A stretch of DNA of 8,561 bases from an uncultured Lachnoclostridium sp. (GCA_902464595.1 CABQJX010000119.1:1-8561), one strand, 5' to 3'; positions 1-6,845 are shown, counted from the stretch's first letter. Program-made: numbers and translations. The notes: generated by a model from the sequence alone, not told the origin.

Positions 1-4
1 TATC

Positions 5-17
5 CGGGACATTTTCA
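5..17 (+). repeat. Left copy of 13-bp inverted repeat (IS-end-like motif)
   Basis: The 13 bases CGGGACATTTTCA recur as an exact reverse complement at 8520-8532. A second, weaker GACATT copy follows at 33-38 (GAGACATTATCAT, 11 of 13 matches to bases 6-18). Clustered short repeats of this kind are known at the ends of IS21-family elements, but no transposase is in the window, so the assignment is inference only. Confidence 0.45.
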
Positions 18-43
18 TTTGTGATATACTGAGACATTATCAT

Positions 44-63
44 AAATGGCTTATAGATCTGAG
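44..63 (+). repeat. Upstream copy of the SRP-terminator left arm
   Basis: These 20 bases match 443-462 at 18 of 20 positions, including an exact 12-base run (TATAGATCTGAG). The copy at 443-462 is the left arm of the hairpin after the SRP RNA. Here no matching right arm follows, so this copy cannot fold the same way. It may be a truncated terminator or repeat remnant, or coincidence. Confidence 0.4.
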
Positions 64-82
64 TTTGCCCTGTGCGTTAGCC

Positions 83-111
83 TTGACAAAAACAGCTGTG
101 CAGGTTATACT
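83..111 (+). promoter_or_regulatory. Strong sigma-A promoter of the SRP RNA gene
   Basis: The -35 box TTGACA (83-88) is perfect. It is followed by a 17-base spacer and the -10 box TATACT (106-111), one mismatch from consensus. Transcription would start near 118, about 55 bases before the predicted mature SRP RNA. That fits a precursor that is trimmed, as known for the Bacillus subtilis scRNA. A near-consensus promoter is expected for an abundant stable RNA. Confidence 0.88.
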
Positions 112-173
112 AAACAGGCAGTTTGAGCGGCGTTTTGGCGTTTGCTTTCTGCATATGGATTTGTTATAAAGCT

Positions 174-437
174 TCCACGCAGCCGGGGAGATAGCGGTGC
201 CCTGTACCTGCAATCCGCTCCAGCAGGGGTGTTGCCCTGCCTCGGACTGTTGGCTGCGAAGCTGGCTTGTGTAAGTGGCGTTGACGTTTGGGTCTTACGC
301 AACGGGAATCTGTGAACCGTGTCAGGGCAGGAATGCAGCAGCACTAAGCAGAAGCTTCCGTGTGCCGTGAGGCAGCCTGGACTGAGTTAACTGCATGAGT
401 ATCGTTCGTGGCCGCAGTACAAAGCAGGGTGCGTGGA
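174..437 (+). ncRNA. ffs: Signal recognition particle RNA, large Gram-positive type (6S-like scRNA)
   Basis: This is the RNA scaffold of the signal recognition particle, which binds Ffh and directs ribosomes making membrane and secreted proteins to FtsY. The ends close with an 8-bp helix (174-181 with 430-437). The 5' part carries Alu-domain sequence characteristic of Bacillus/Clostridium SRP RNA (GCGGTGCCCTGTACC near 195, then AATCCGCT). The Ffh-binding helix 8 is explicit: GTCAGG (321-326), GCA (327-329), a GGAA tetraloop (330-333), TGC (334-336), then AGCAGCAC (337-344). Downstream GTGCCGTGAGG and TCGTTCGTG match the B. subtilis scRNA pattern. The length of about 264 bases fits the long form with an Alu domain rather than the roughly 110-base E. 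coli 4.5S form. Exact mature ends are estimated from the terminal helix. It sits upstream of dnaX, as in other Clostridia. Confidence 0.94.
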
Positions 438-441
438 TTTA

Positions 442-499
442 AAAATGGGATATAGATCTGAGGATAATAAATTGTATCGCCGGATCTATGTCCCATTTT
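442..499 (+). terminator. Intrinsic terminator after the SRP RNA
   Basis: A 19-bp stem (442-460 with 481-499, two G-T pairs as DNA, no bulges) encloses a 20-base loop and starts only a few bases after the SRP RNA ends. A T-rich run (ATTTTCTCTT, 500-509) follows. The stem is long with an A-rich foot, so it could also act on the opposite strand. The large loop is less typical than the usual 3-8 bases. Confidence 0.75.
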
Positions 500-507
500 A
501 TTTTCTC

Positions 508-536
508 TTGCCCCGGACAATCCTTTGCGCTATAAT
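508..536 (+). promoter_or_regulatory. Predicted sigma-A promoter of the pfk-dnaX operon
   Basis: TTGCCC (508-513) and a perfect TATAAT (531-536) are separated by 17 bases and lie directly after the SRP terminator. The -35 box is weaker than the -10 box. The predicted start near 543 leaves a leader of about 57 bases before the first gene. Confidence 0.72.
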
Positions 537-542
537 TACAAA

Positions 543-561
543 ATGGGTATAGTATAACCAT
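543..561 (+). promoter_or_regulatory. Imperfect palindrome at the predicted transcription start
   Basis: ATGGGTATAGTATAACCAT is an imperfect dyad: 7 pairs, one G/A mismatch and a 3-base AGT loop. It begins at the position expected for the first transcribed base. It could be a repressor operator or a 5' stabilising hairpin in the mRNA. The sequence alone does not decide between these, and chance is possible. Confidence 0.35.
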
Positions 562-599
562 CTGACACAAATGGAAACTCTATAAGGAGGAAGTGCAGT

Positions 600-1679
600 A
601 TGAGAAGAATAGGAATATTGACCAGTGGTGGAGACTGCCAGGCACTGAACGCCACCATGAGAGGTGTGGCGAAGTCCTTATATAACATGTTTGACGATGT
701 GGAAATAATTGGATTTGATGACGGATACAAAGGTTTGATGTATGCAGATTATCAGATCATGAAGCCGGAGGATTTCTCCGGTATCCTGACCCAGGGAGGA
801 ACCATACTGGGAACCTCCCGTCAGCCCTTTAAGCTTATGCGCACTCCTGACGAGAACGGGCTAGACAAGGTAGAGGCCATGAAGCACACCTACAAAAAGC
901 TGAAACTCAGCTGTCTTGTAGTCCTGGGAGGAAATGGAAGCCAGAAGACGGCCAACATGCTCAGCGAGGAAGGGTTAAATATCGTTTCCCTTCCCAAGAC
1001 CATTGACAATGATCTGTGGGGAACAGATATGACCTTTGGATTCCACAGCGCTGTGGAGGTGGCTACCAACGCCATCGACTGTATCCATACGACTGCCGCG
1101 TCTCACGGGCGGGTGTTCATCGTGGAAGTAATGGGCCATAAGGTAGGCTGGCTGACCCTTTACGCAGGCCTGGCAGGAGGGGCTGACATCATTCTCCTTC
1201 CTGAGATCCCTTATGACATTAACGCAGTATGCGATGCCATCGTAAAGAGAGCGAAGGCTGGAAAACGATTTTCCATTTTGGCTGTGGCTGAGGGCGCTAT
1301 CTCGAAAGAGGACGCCAGCATGACCAAGAAAGAGCTGAAAGAGAAGAAGAAAAATGGAATGGTATATCCTTCCGTGGCTTATGAGATCGGGGCCAAGATC
1401 CAGGAGGCTACAGGCAGCGAGGTGAGAGTAACAGTTCCGGGCCATATGCAGAGGGGTGGAGAACCCTGCCCTTACGACAGGGTGCTGGCTACCAGGCTGG
1501 GAGCAGCAGCAGCGAAGCTGATCTCTGAGGAAAAATACGGCTATATGGTAGCGGTAAAGAACGGCGAGCTGACGGACGTGCCCTTGTCTGAGGTGGCAGG
1601 AAAGCTGAAGACAGTGGATCCCCAGTGCTCCATGATCCGCGAGGCTAAGATGGTGGGGATCAGCTTTGGCGACCAATAG
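600..1679 (+). CDS. pfkA: 6-phosphofructokinase, group III (mixed-substrate) type
   Basis: The 359-residue protein phosphorylates fructose 6-phosphate to fructose 1,6-bisphosphate in glycolysis, in the cytoplasm. Visible family motifs are the N-terminal TSGGDCQALNA (8-18), GTSRQPF (71-77), GGNGS (110-114), PKTIDND (132-138) with catalytic-base Asp136, EVMGHKVGW (176-184), AEGA (230-233) and GHMQRGG (281-287) with substrate-binding His282 and Arg285 by homology. At the position that separates donors (E. coli Gly104) it has Gly113, as ATP enzymes do, while Lys133 stands where PPi and group III enzymes have lysine. ATP is therefore the likelier donor. Asn112 replaces the usual metal-binding Asp of GGDGS. 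It is longer than E. coli PfkA (320 residues), as usual for group III. AAGGAGG at 584-590 lies 9 bases before the ATG. It is the first gene of the operon, 19 bases before dnaX. Confidence 0.93.
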   Translation: MRRIGILTSGGDCQALNATMRGVAKSLYNMFDDVEIIGFDDGYKGLMYADYQIMKPEDFSGILTQGGTILGTSRQPFKLMRTPDENGLDKVEAMKHTYKKLKLSCLVVLGGNGSQKTANMLSEEGLNIVSLPKTIDNDLWGTDMTFGFHSAVEVATNAIDCIHTTAASHGRVFIVEVMGHKVGWLTLYAGLAGGADIILLPEIPYDINAVCDAIVKRAKAGKRFSILAVAEGAISKEDASMTKKELKEKKKNGMVYPSVAYEIGAKIQEATGSEVRVTVPGHMQRGGEPCPYDRVLATRLGAAAAKLISEEKYGYMVAVKNGELTDVPLSEVAGKLKTVDPQCSMIREAKMVGISFGDQ

Positions 1680-1698
1680 AAGTTAGGAGTTATGAAAT

Positions 1699-3414
1699 AT
1701 GTCATATACGGCATTATACCGTAAATGGCGTCCCGTTTCTTTTGAAGACGTAAAGGGCCAGGACGCTATTGTACAGACATTAAAAAATCAGATTCTGTCA
1801 GAGCGGGTAGGCCATGCCTATCTGTTCTGCGGAACCAGGGGAACGGGAAAGACCAGTATTGCTAAAATATTTGCCAGGGCTGTAAACTGTGAGCATCCGG
1901 TGGAGGGAAGCCCCTGCAATGAATGTGCGGCCTGCCGGTCCATTTTATCCGGCTCCTCAATGAATGTGGTGGAGATCGACGCCGCTTCCAATAATGGTGT
2001 GGAGAATATCCGGGAGATCCGGGATCAGGTTCAGTATCCTCCCACAGAGGGGAGATACAGGGTTTATATTATTGACGAGGTTCATATGCTGTCCATCGGC
2101 GCTTTTAACGCCCTGTTAAAGACATTGGAGGAACCGCCCTCTTATGTGATCTTTATACTGGCTACCACGGAGGCCCACAAGATCCCAATTACCATTCTCT
2201 CCCGCTGTCAGCGGTATGACTTTAAGCGCATTTCTATGGAGACCATCGCGGATCGTCTGCGGGAGCTGACCCGGGCGGAACAGATCCAGGTAGAGGATCG
2301 GGCCCTTCTTTATGTGGCAAAGGCAGCAGACGGTTCTCTGCGGGATGCCCTGAGCCTTTTGGATCAGTGCGTGGCCTTCCATTACGGAAAGCTTCTGACC
2401 TACGACAATGTGCTGGAGGTTTTGGGCGCGGTAGATCCCGGCGTGTTCAGCCGTATGTTCAGGGCAGTGGCGGAAAAACGGACAAAGGACTGCATATATG
2501 CTCTGGAGGAGGTTGTGATCCAGGGAAGGGAGCTGGGACAGTTCGTCACAGACTTTATCTGGTATCTGCGCAATCTTCTTTTGGTTCAGAGCGCTGATGA
2601 TGCAGAGGGCCTGGTGGACATGTCAGAGGAAAATCTCAGACAGCTGAAGGAGGATGCCGGAAAGGCAGATGGAACCACCCTTATGCGTTACATTCGGGTG
2701 TTTTCTGAGCTTTCAGGCCAGCTTCGCTATGCGAGCCAGAAGCGGGTGCTGGTGGAGGTGGCATTGATCAAGCTGACCCGCCCTTCCATGGAAGCTGATC
2801 TGGATTCCGTTCTCCAGCGGCTAAATGATCTGGAAATGCAGCTAGAGGATCTGGAAGCAGGTAGGCGGGCTCTCCCGGCTTCCGCTTTTTCCGGACTGGC
2901 GGTTCCTGAAGGCGGTCAGAGCGCAGCACGCCTGCCAGGACAGCCGGATCCCTCCGGGGATTTTGGGGATGTCCCCAGTGCAGAGGTTTCCATTCAGGGA
3001 GGGACGGCAAAAGGAGTTTCCAGCTCCCGGCCGGGAGGGGGCGAGAGCGCTCCCGCAGACCGTGTATCCCTTCCAAAAGCCCAGTATGAGGAGCTGAATC
3101 TGATCCGCAATGAATGGGCAAAGATTGTCCGGAGCATGGGAGGCGGGGCTCGTTCCTATCTCAGAGATACGGTGGTAGAGCCTTCCGGTGAGGGATGCCT
3201 GACCATTGTATTTATGGACGCGATGAATTATGATATTGGAAAGCGCCCAACGGTAGTCGGACAGCTGGAGCGCCATGTGGAGGAAACCTATGGCCGCAGT
3301 ATTTATTTTAAAACCCGGCTGGCAGGCCGTGGGGAGCGGTTTGACACAATTTATGTTACAAAAGAAGAATTAGAAGAAAAGATCCATATGGATATAACAT
3401 ATGAAGATGAATGA
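1699..3414 (+). CDS. dnaX: DNA polymerase III subunit gamma/tau
   Basis: This is the ATPase subunit of the clamp loader, which opens and loads the beta sliding clamp and ties polymerase to the replisome. The 571 residues show a canonical N-terminus (YRKWRP, 7-12), Walker A GTRGTGKT (45-52), a four-cysteine zinc site (Cys64, 73, 76, 79), Walker B VYIIDEVHM (122-130), sensor-1 LATTEAHK (154-161) and the SRC motif (168-170) with the arginine finger. The AAA+ lid and collar helices run to about 365. A Gly/Pro/Ser-rich linker (about 385-455) follows, then a C-terminal tau-type domain (about 460-571). ATG 1699 is chosen because TTAGGAGT lies 8 bases upstream; an ATG at 1692 is in another frame. No A-AAA-AAG slippery site was seen near the end of the AAA+ region, so programmed gamma production is not supported. 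Confidence 0.97.
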   Translation: MSYTALYRKWRPVSFEDVKGQDAIVQTLKNQILSERVGHAYLFCGTRGTGKTSIAKIFARAVNCEHPVEGSPCNECAACRSILSGSSMNVVEIDAASNNGVENIREIRDQVQYPPTEGRYRVYIIDEVHMLSIGAFNALLKTLEEPPSYVIFILATTEAHKIPITILSRCQRYDFKRISMETIADRLRELTRAEQIQVEDRALLYVAKAADGSLRDALSLLDQCVAFHYGKLLTYDNVLEVLGAVDPGVFSRMFRAVAEKRTKDCIYALEEVVIQGRELGQFVTDFIWYLRNLLLVQSADDAEGLVDMSEENLRQLKEDAGKADGTTLMRYIRVFSELSGQLRYASQKRVLVEVALIKLTRPSMEADLDSVLQRLNDLEMQLEDLEAGRRALPASAFSGLAVPEGGQSAARLPGQPDPSGDFGDVPSAEVSIQGGTAKGVSSSRPGGGESAPADRVSLPKAQYEELNLIRNEWAKIVRSMGGGARSYLRDTVVEPSGEGCLTIVFMDAMNYDIGKRPTVVGQLERHVEETYGRSIYFKTRLAGRGERFDTIYVTKEELEEKIHMDITYEDE

Positions 3415-3417
3415 TCG

Positions 3418-3435
3418 AGGAGGAAAATGAAAATG
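3418..3435 (+). promoter_or_regulatory. Ribosome binding site deciding the ybaB start
   Basis: AGGAGG (3418-3423) is followed by two in-frame ATGs, at 3427 and 3433. The first is only 3 bases away, too close for efficient initiation; the second is 9 bases away. The 3433 start also gives the N-terminus MAKRGGFPGGMPG, the form I recall for clostridial YbaB proteins. Confidence 0.75.
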
Positions 3436-3789
3436 GCAAAACGTGGAGGATTTCCGGGAGGTATGCCCGGCAATATGAATAATCTGATGAAGCAGGCACA
3501 GCGTATGCAGCGTCAGATGGAGGAGACGACCAAAGAGCTGGAAGCCAAGGAATATACGGCAGCTTCCGGCGGCGGTGCAGTCAGCGTGACCGTATCCGGC
3601 AAGAAGGAGGTTGTTGCGGTAAAGCTGTCTCCGGAGGTAGTGGATCCAGATGACATTGAGATGCTTGAGGATCTGATCGTCGCAGCAGCAAATGAGGCAT
3701 TCCGCCAGATGGAGGCAGAGAGCAGCGAGGCCATGGCTAAGCTGACCGGCGGCCTGGGCGGAGCATTGGGTGGAGGATTCCCGTTCTAA
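3433..3789 (+). CDS. ybaB: YbaB/EbfC family nucleoid-associated protein
   Basis: This small dimeric DNA-binding protein belongs to the family typically encoded between dnaX and recR and linked to nucleoid organisation and recombination. From ATG 3433 it has 118 residues, close to the usual 100-120. It shows a Gly/Met-rich N-terminus (MAKRGGFPGGMPGNMNNLM), a long amphipathic first helix (QAQRMQRQMEETTKELEAKEY), the central beta region (GAVSVTVSGKKEVVAVKLSPEVVDPDD), a second helix (about 70-100), and a Gly-rich tail ending GGALGGGFPF. The gene lies 18 bases after dnaX. Its TAA stop overlaps the recR start codon (TAATG at 3787-3791), so recR translation is probably coupled to it. A start at ATG 3427 would add only Met-Lys. 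Confidence 0.95.
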   Translation: MAKRGGFPGGMPGNMNNLMKQAQRMQRQMEETTKELEAKEYTAASGGGAVSVTVSGKKEVVAVKLSPEVVDPDDIEMLEDLIVAAANEAFRQMEAESSEAMAKLTGGLGGALGGGFPF

Positions 3790-4385
3790 TGGATTACTAC
3801 AGCAGTCAGATTACCAAGTTAATAGAAGAATTGTCCAAACTTCCTGGCGTAGGAGCGAAATCAGCCCAGAGGCTGGCATTTCACATTATCAATATGCCAA
3901 AGGAGCAGGTAGATGCCCTGGCGGGGGCCATGACAGGGGCCAGAAATAATGTGCGCTATTGTAAGGAGTGTTTTACCCTGACCGACAAGGAATTATGTCC
4001 CATCTGCAGCAGCGCCAGACGGGATCATAAGACCATTATGGTGGTAGAGAACACCAGGGATTTGGCTGCCTATGAAAAAACAGGAAAATATAACGGGGTA
4101 TACCATGTGCTGCATGGCGCCATTTCTCCTATGCTGGGGATTGGCCCGGGGGATATAAAGCTGAAGGAGCTTATGCAGCGGCTCCAGTCTGACGTGGAGG
4201 AGGTCATCATTGCGACTAACTCCAGCCTGGAAGGAGAAACAACGGCTATGTATATCAGCAAGCTGATCAAGCCTACAGGGATACGGGTGACAAGGATCGC
4301 CAGCGGCGTGCCTGTTGGCGGCGATCTGGAATACATAGACGAGGTAACTCTTTTGCGGGCACTAGAGGGCAGAACCGAGCTTTAG
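3789..4385 (+). CDS. recR: Recombination mediator protein RecR
   Basis: RecR works with RecF and RecO to load RecA on gapped single-stranded DNA in recombinational repair. The 198 residues match the usual length. In order they show a helix-hairpin-helix (KLPGVGAKSAQRLAFHI, 17-33), a zinc finger with Cys58, 61, 70 and 73, a Toprim domain (about 81-175) starting VVENTRD with Glu87, the HVLHGAISPM and GIGPGDI segments, NSSLEGETTA (144-153) and the C-terminal ASGVPVGGDLEYIDEVTLLRALEGR. The E. coli form of the Toprim motif is NPTVEGE, so Pro-Thr is replaced by Ser-Ser here; I take this as lineage variation. There is no separate Shine-Dalgarno: the ATG shares a base with the ybaB stop, and the upstream coding sequence GGGTGGAGGA may serve. 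The next gene starts 42 bases downstream. Confidence 0.97.
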   Translation: MDYYSSQITKLIEELSKLPGVGAKSAQRLAFHIINMPKEQVDALAGAMTGARNNVRYCKECFTLTDKELCPICSSARRDHKTIMVVENTRDLAAYEKTGKYNGVYHVLHGAISPMLGIGPGDIKLKELMQRLQSDVEEVIIATNSSLEGETTAMYISKLIKPTGIRVTRIASGVPVGGDLEYIDEVTLLRALEGRTEL

Positions 4386-4427
4386 AGCGCGTTTCCATAC
4401 CGGAACTGGCGATAGGAGAATGCAAAA

Positions 4428-6845
4428 ATGGATAAATACGAGTTTAATATAAAGGTTGAGCAGATCAAGAAAATGGTGGCCCGGGGCGACTATGAGACTG
4501 CTATGAAGATTTCAGATACCATTGACTGGCGCAGGGTGCGGAATGTAAATATCCTGACCATGGTAGCCACGATTTATGAGAAAAATGAGGAATATCAGGA
4601 GGCAAAGGATATTCTTTTGCTGGCTTTTGAGCGGGCGCCTATTGGAAAACGCCTGGTATACAAGCTGGCAGAGCTGGCAGTGAAGGAGGGAAGCGTTCAG
4701 GAGGCAGAGGATTATTACAGAGAATTTTGTGATTTGGCTCCCGACGATCCCAGGCAGTATATCCTGCGTTATCTGATCTTAGGGGCTAAGGGAGCTCCAG
4801 TAGAGCAGCTGATCCATACCCTGGAACAGTACTGCAACATTGAGCTGGATGAAAAATGGCTTTATGAGCTGGCGGAGCTGTATGCGGAGGCTGACATGGG
4901 AGAGCTTTGCATTATGGCCTGCGATAAGCTGATGCTCATGTTTGGTTTGGGAAAATATGTGGATAAGGCAATGGAGTTAAAGCAGGAGTTTGCCCCGCTT
5001 ACCGGTTACCAGAGGGATCTGGTGGAAAACCGTGATAAATATGAGGCACGCTTAAAAGCAGTGGAGGAGGACTTTGACCGAAGCTCCAGAAGGCCTGTCT
5101 ATGATTCTGGGAACCGTTATGAGCAGGCTGAGCCTTCACCGGAGTCTTATGATGTGTATCAGGAAGCCGCCCTTTCTATGGAGCCGGAGGCTGAGGAGTA
5201 TCAGGAAAAATCTTATCAGGAAGAACCTTATGAGGAAGGATCCTATCAGGAAGAGCCTTATGAGGGAGATCCATATGAGGAAGAGTCCTATCAGGAGAAA
5301 CCGCTTCGCCGCCCGGTAGTTATTGAGCCGGAAATGGATATGGAGCAAGAAGAAGTATTTGAGAAAGGCTCAGAGGAAGAATCGGAAGAACCGTCTGAGG
5401 AGCTGTCCGAAGAAGGATCTGGGCAGCCGGCCAAGGAGCAGCCGGAGGTAATCCATGCAGAGGGAACCGGCGAGGAGAAAATTGTCAGGATGCCGGAGCC
5501 GGCTGCGGCTGAATATAGAAAACCAGAGGTTGTACGCCGTCCGGCAGACAGCCCGGTAACGCTGATGTCTGATGAAGCAGTAAGATCCCGGATCCATGAG
5601 GCGCGGGCGCAGGCAGATCTGGCCAGGGAAATGTCACGCATTTCACCGGAACAGCACAGGCCGGAGCAGGATCTGGCCCAGACTAGGGTACTCACTGATA
5701 TTAAGGATCTGGGACGGCCATTCGTCTCATCGGAAGCCCATCATTTTATGATCGAAGCGGAATACTCTACCTCTGGTTTGGATCAGGCTATCCAGCTTTT
5801 AAAGAAGATCCACAAAGAAACAGGAGCAAAAAATCAGGCAGCCAGGATCAGCGGAGAAAAATTGAATGCCAGAGGTGTATTTGCTATTGCGGATAAGCTT
5901 ACAGGAAAAGATCTGATTATTGAGCAGGCGGGAGCCATGGACGATAAGACGCTCCAGGAGCTGAATCAGCTTATGGCAAGAGATGAGACTGGAATGAATG
6001 TGATCCTGATCGACGGAGCCGGAAATTTAGCCCGCATCCATAAGATATACCCGGGGCTGGCAAAACGGTTTGAGTATGTGGGAAAGTCTGAAAAAACAGA
6101 AGATTCCCGTCCTGTCCGCCAGGTACAGCCGTCTTCTGAACCAGCAGCCCAGCCTGCGTCCAGCCCAGCCCAGTCGGCTTCCGAGCTGGTGCGCCCGTCA
6201 GCCCGTCCGGCGTCCCGTCCAGCTCAGCCTTCTTCTGAGCCAGTGCGTCAGGAAACCCGTCCGGCGTCTCGTCCTGCTCAGGTGGCTTCTGAGCCAGCAG
6301 CCCGTCCGGCATCTCGTTCGGCACAGCCAGTTTCCGGGCCAACGCGTCCGTCAGCCCGTCCTGCCCTGGCAGCTTCTGAACCAGTGCGTCAGGAAACCCG
6401 TCCTGAGGAGGAGAAAGAGACATTTGTCCAGGCTCAGGAAAGATCTCAGTCAGAAAATATTTATAAGATGAAGCAGGAAGCAGCCTTTGAACCTTCTGCC
6501 AGTCATAAGGAAGATGAAGTTCTGGAACCGCAGACCGCTGCCGGGTCAGTGGATTATGATGATCAGGAAGAAATGGATATGGACGAATTTGCCCAGTATG
6601 CCTGTAAATATGCTTCTGATATTGACTGCAGTATTTCTGGAAAAAGTATGCTGGCGCTTTACGAGCGGATTGAGATCATGGAGGAGGATGGGATTCCCCT
6701 TACCAGAACAAATGCAGAGGATCTCATCGAGGAGGCAGCTGACAAGGCAGAAAATCCATCCTTTATTAAGAAAATTACAGGGATCTTTTCTTCAAAATAT
6801 GATAAAAATGGCCTTCTGATTTTGAGGGAGGAGCATTTTGTATGA
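4428..6845 (+). CDS. TPR-repeat protein with degenerate AAA+ (SpoVK/CbxX-like) domain and long disordered linkers
   Basis: I recognise no named gene; the function is unknown. The 805-residue protein has five parts. (1) An N-terminal helical-repeat region (1-195) holds clear TPR units, for example 39-72 and 74-106, suggesting protein binding. (2) An acidic Glu-rich linker (235-345) carries SYQEEPYEEG-type repeats. (3) Residues about 438-552 resemble an AAA+ core of SpoVK/CbxX type: DLIIEQAG (495-502) sits where Walker B would be, and NVILIDG...PGLAKRF (524-548) resembles sensor-1 and the arginine-finger segment. No GxxxxGK[ST] loop is present; the corresponding stretch is EAEYSTSGLDQA (443-454). 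(4) A Pro/Ala/Arg-rich repeat insert (570-659). (5) A C-terminal helical segment (715-777) resembles the AAA+ lid. No signal peptide or membrane segment is seen, so it is likely cytoplasmic. TAGGAGA lies 8 bases before the ATG. The stop overlaps the next start by 4 bases (ATGA). Confidence 0.85.
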   Translation: MDKYEFNIKVEQIKKMVARGDYETAMKISDTIDWRRVRNVNILTMVATIYEKNEEYQEAKDILLLAFERAPIGKRLVYKLAELAVKEGSVQEAEDYYREFCDLAPDDPRQYILRYLILGAKGAPVEQLIHTLEQYCNIELDEKWLYELAELYAEADMGELCIMACDKLMLMFGLGKYVDKAMELKQEFAPLTGYQRDLVENRDKYEARLKAVEEDFDRSSRRPVYDSGNRYEQAEPSPESYDVYQEAALSMEPEAEEYQEKSYQEEPYEEGSYQEEPYEGDPYEEESYQEKPLRRPVVIEPEMDMEQEEVFEKGSEEESEEPSEELSEEGSGQPAKEQPEVIHAEGTGEEKIVRMPEPAAAEYRKPEVVRRPADSPVTLMSDEAVRSRIHEARAQADLAREMSRISPEQHRPEQDLAQTRVLTDIKDLGRPFVSSEAHHFMIEAEYSTSGLDQAIQLLKKIHKETGAKNQAARISGEKLNARGVFAIADKLTGKDLIIEQAGAMDDKTLQELNQLMARDETGMNVILIDGAGNLARIHKIYPGLAKRFEYVGKSEKTEDSRPVRQVQPSSEPAAQPASSPAQSASELVRPSARPASRPAQPSSEPVRQETRPASRPAQVASEPAARPASRSAQPVSGPTRPSARPALAASEPVRQETRPEEEKETFVQAQERSQSENIYKMKQEAAFEPSASHKEDEVLEPQTAAGSVDYDDQEEMDMDEFAQYACKYASDIDCSISGKSMLALYERIEIMEEDGIPLTRTNAEDLIEEAADKAENPSFIKKITGIFSSKYDKNGLLILREEHFV
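5196..5303 (+). repeat. Tandem acidic repeat within the TPR/AAA-like gene
   Basis: Residues 257-292 contain short in-frame repeats: EYQEK, SYQEEPYEEG, SYQEEPYEGD, PYEEE, SYQEKP. The two 30-base units at 5211-5240 and 5241-5270 are near-identical at DNA level (TCCTATCAGGAAGAGCCTTA and close variants). The segment is strongly negative and Tyr-rich. Copy number could vary between strains by slippage. Confidence 0.85.
6135..6404 (+). repeat. Degenerate Pro/Ala/Arg tandem repeats within the TPR/AAA-like gene
   Basis: Residues 570-659 fall into about six units beginning SE or SG, 10-18 residues each (570, 585, 603, 621, 636, 650), typified by SEPVRQETRPASRPAQ. A 23-base exact DNA repeat occurs at 6240-6262 and 6381-6403. 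The segment is basic, proline-rich and predicted disordered, opposite in charge to the acidic repeats upstream. Confidence 0.85.

Noticed and set aside
105..344. A 79-codon minus-strand frame across the SRP RNA
   Set aside because: The region is explained by the SRP RNA with all its conserved elements; the frame is incidental.
975..1676. A 233-codon open frame on the minus strand opposite the phosphofructokinase gene
   Set aside because: The opposite strand encodes a complete, well-conserved enzyme. The antisense product has no recognisable motifs, so it is a frame shadow.
1782..1788. A-AAA-AAT heptamer in the dnaX reading frame that could resemble a -1 frameshift site
   Set aside because: It lies at codons 28-30, far too early to produce a gamma form, and it is not the A-AAA-AAG type used in E. 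coli. No downstream stimulatory hairpin was recognised.
5971..6423. A 150-codon minus-strand frame opposite the repeat region, with repeated Pro/Asp/Gly-rich wording
   Set aside because: Its repeats are the mirror of the in-frame Pro/Ala/Arg repeats of the plus-strand gene, which continues through the region with conserved ends.
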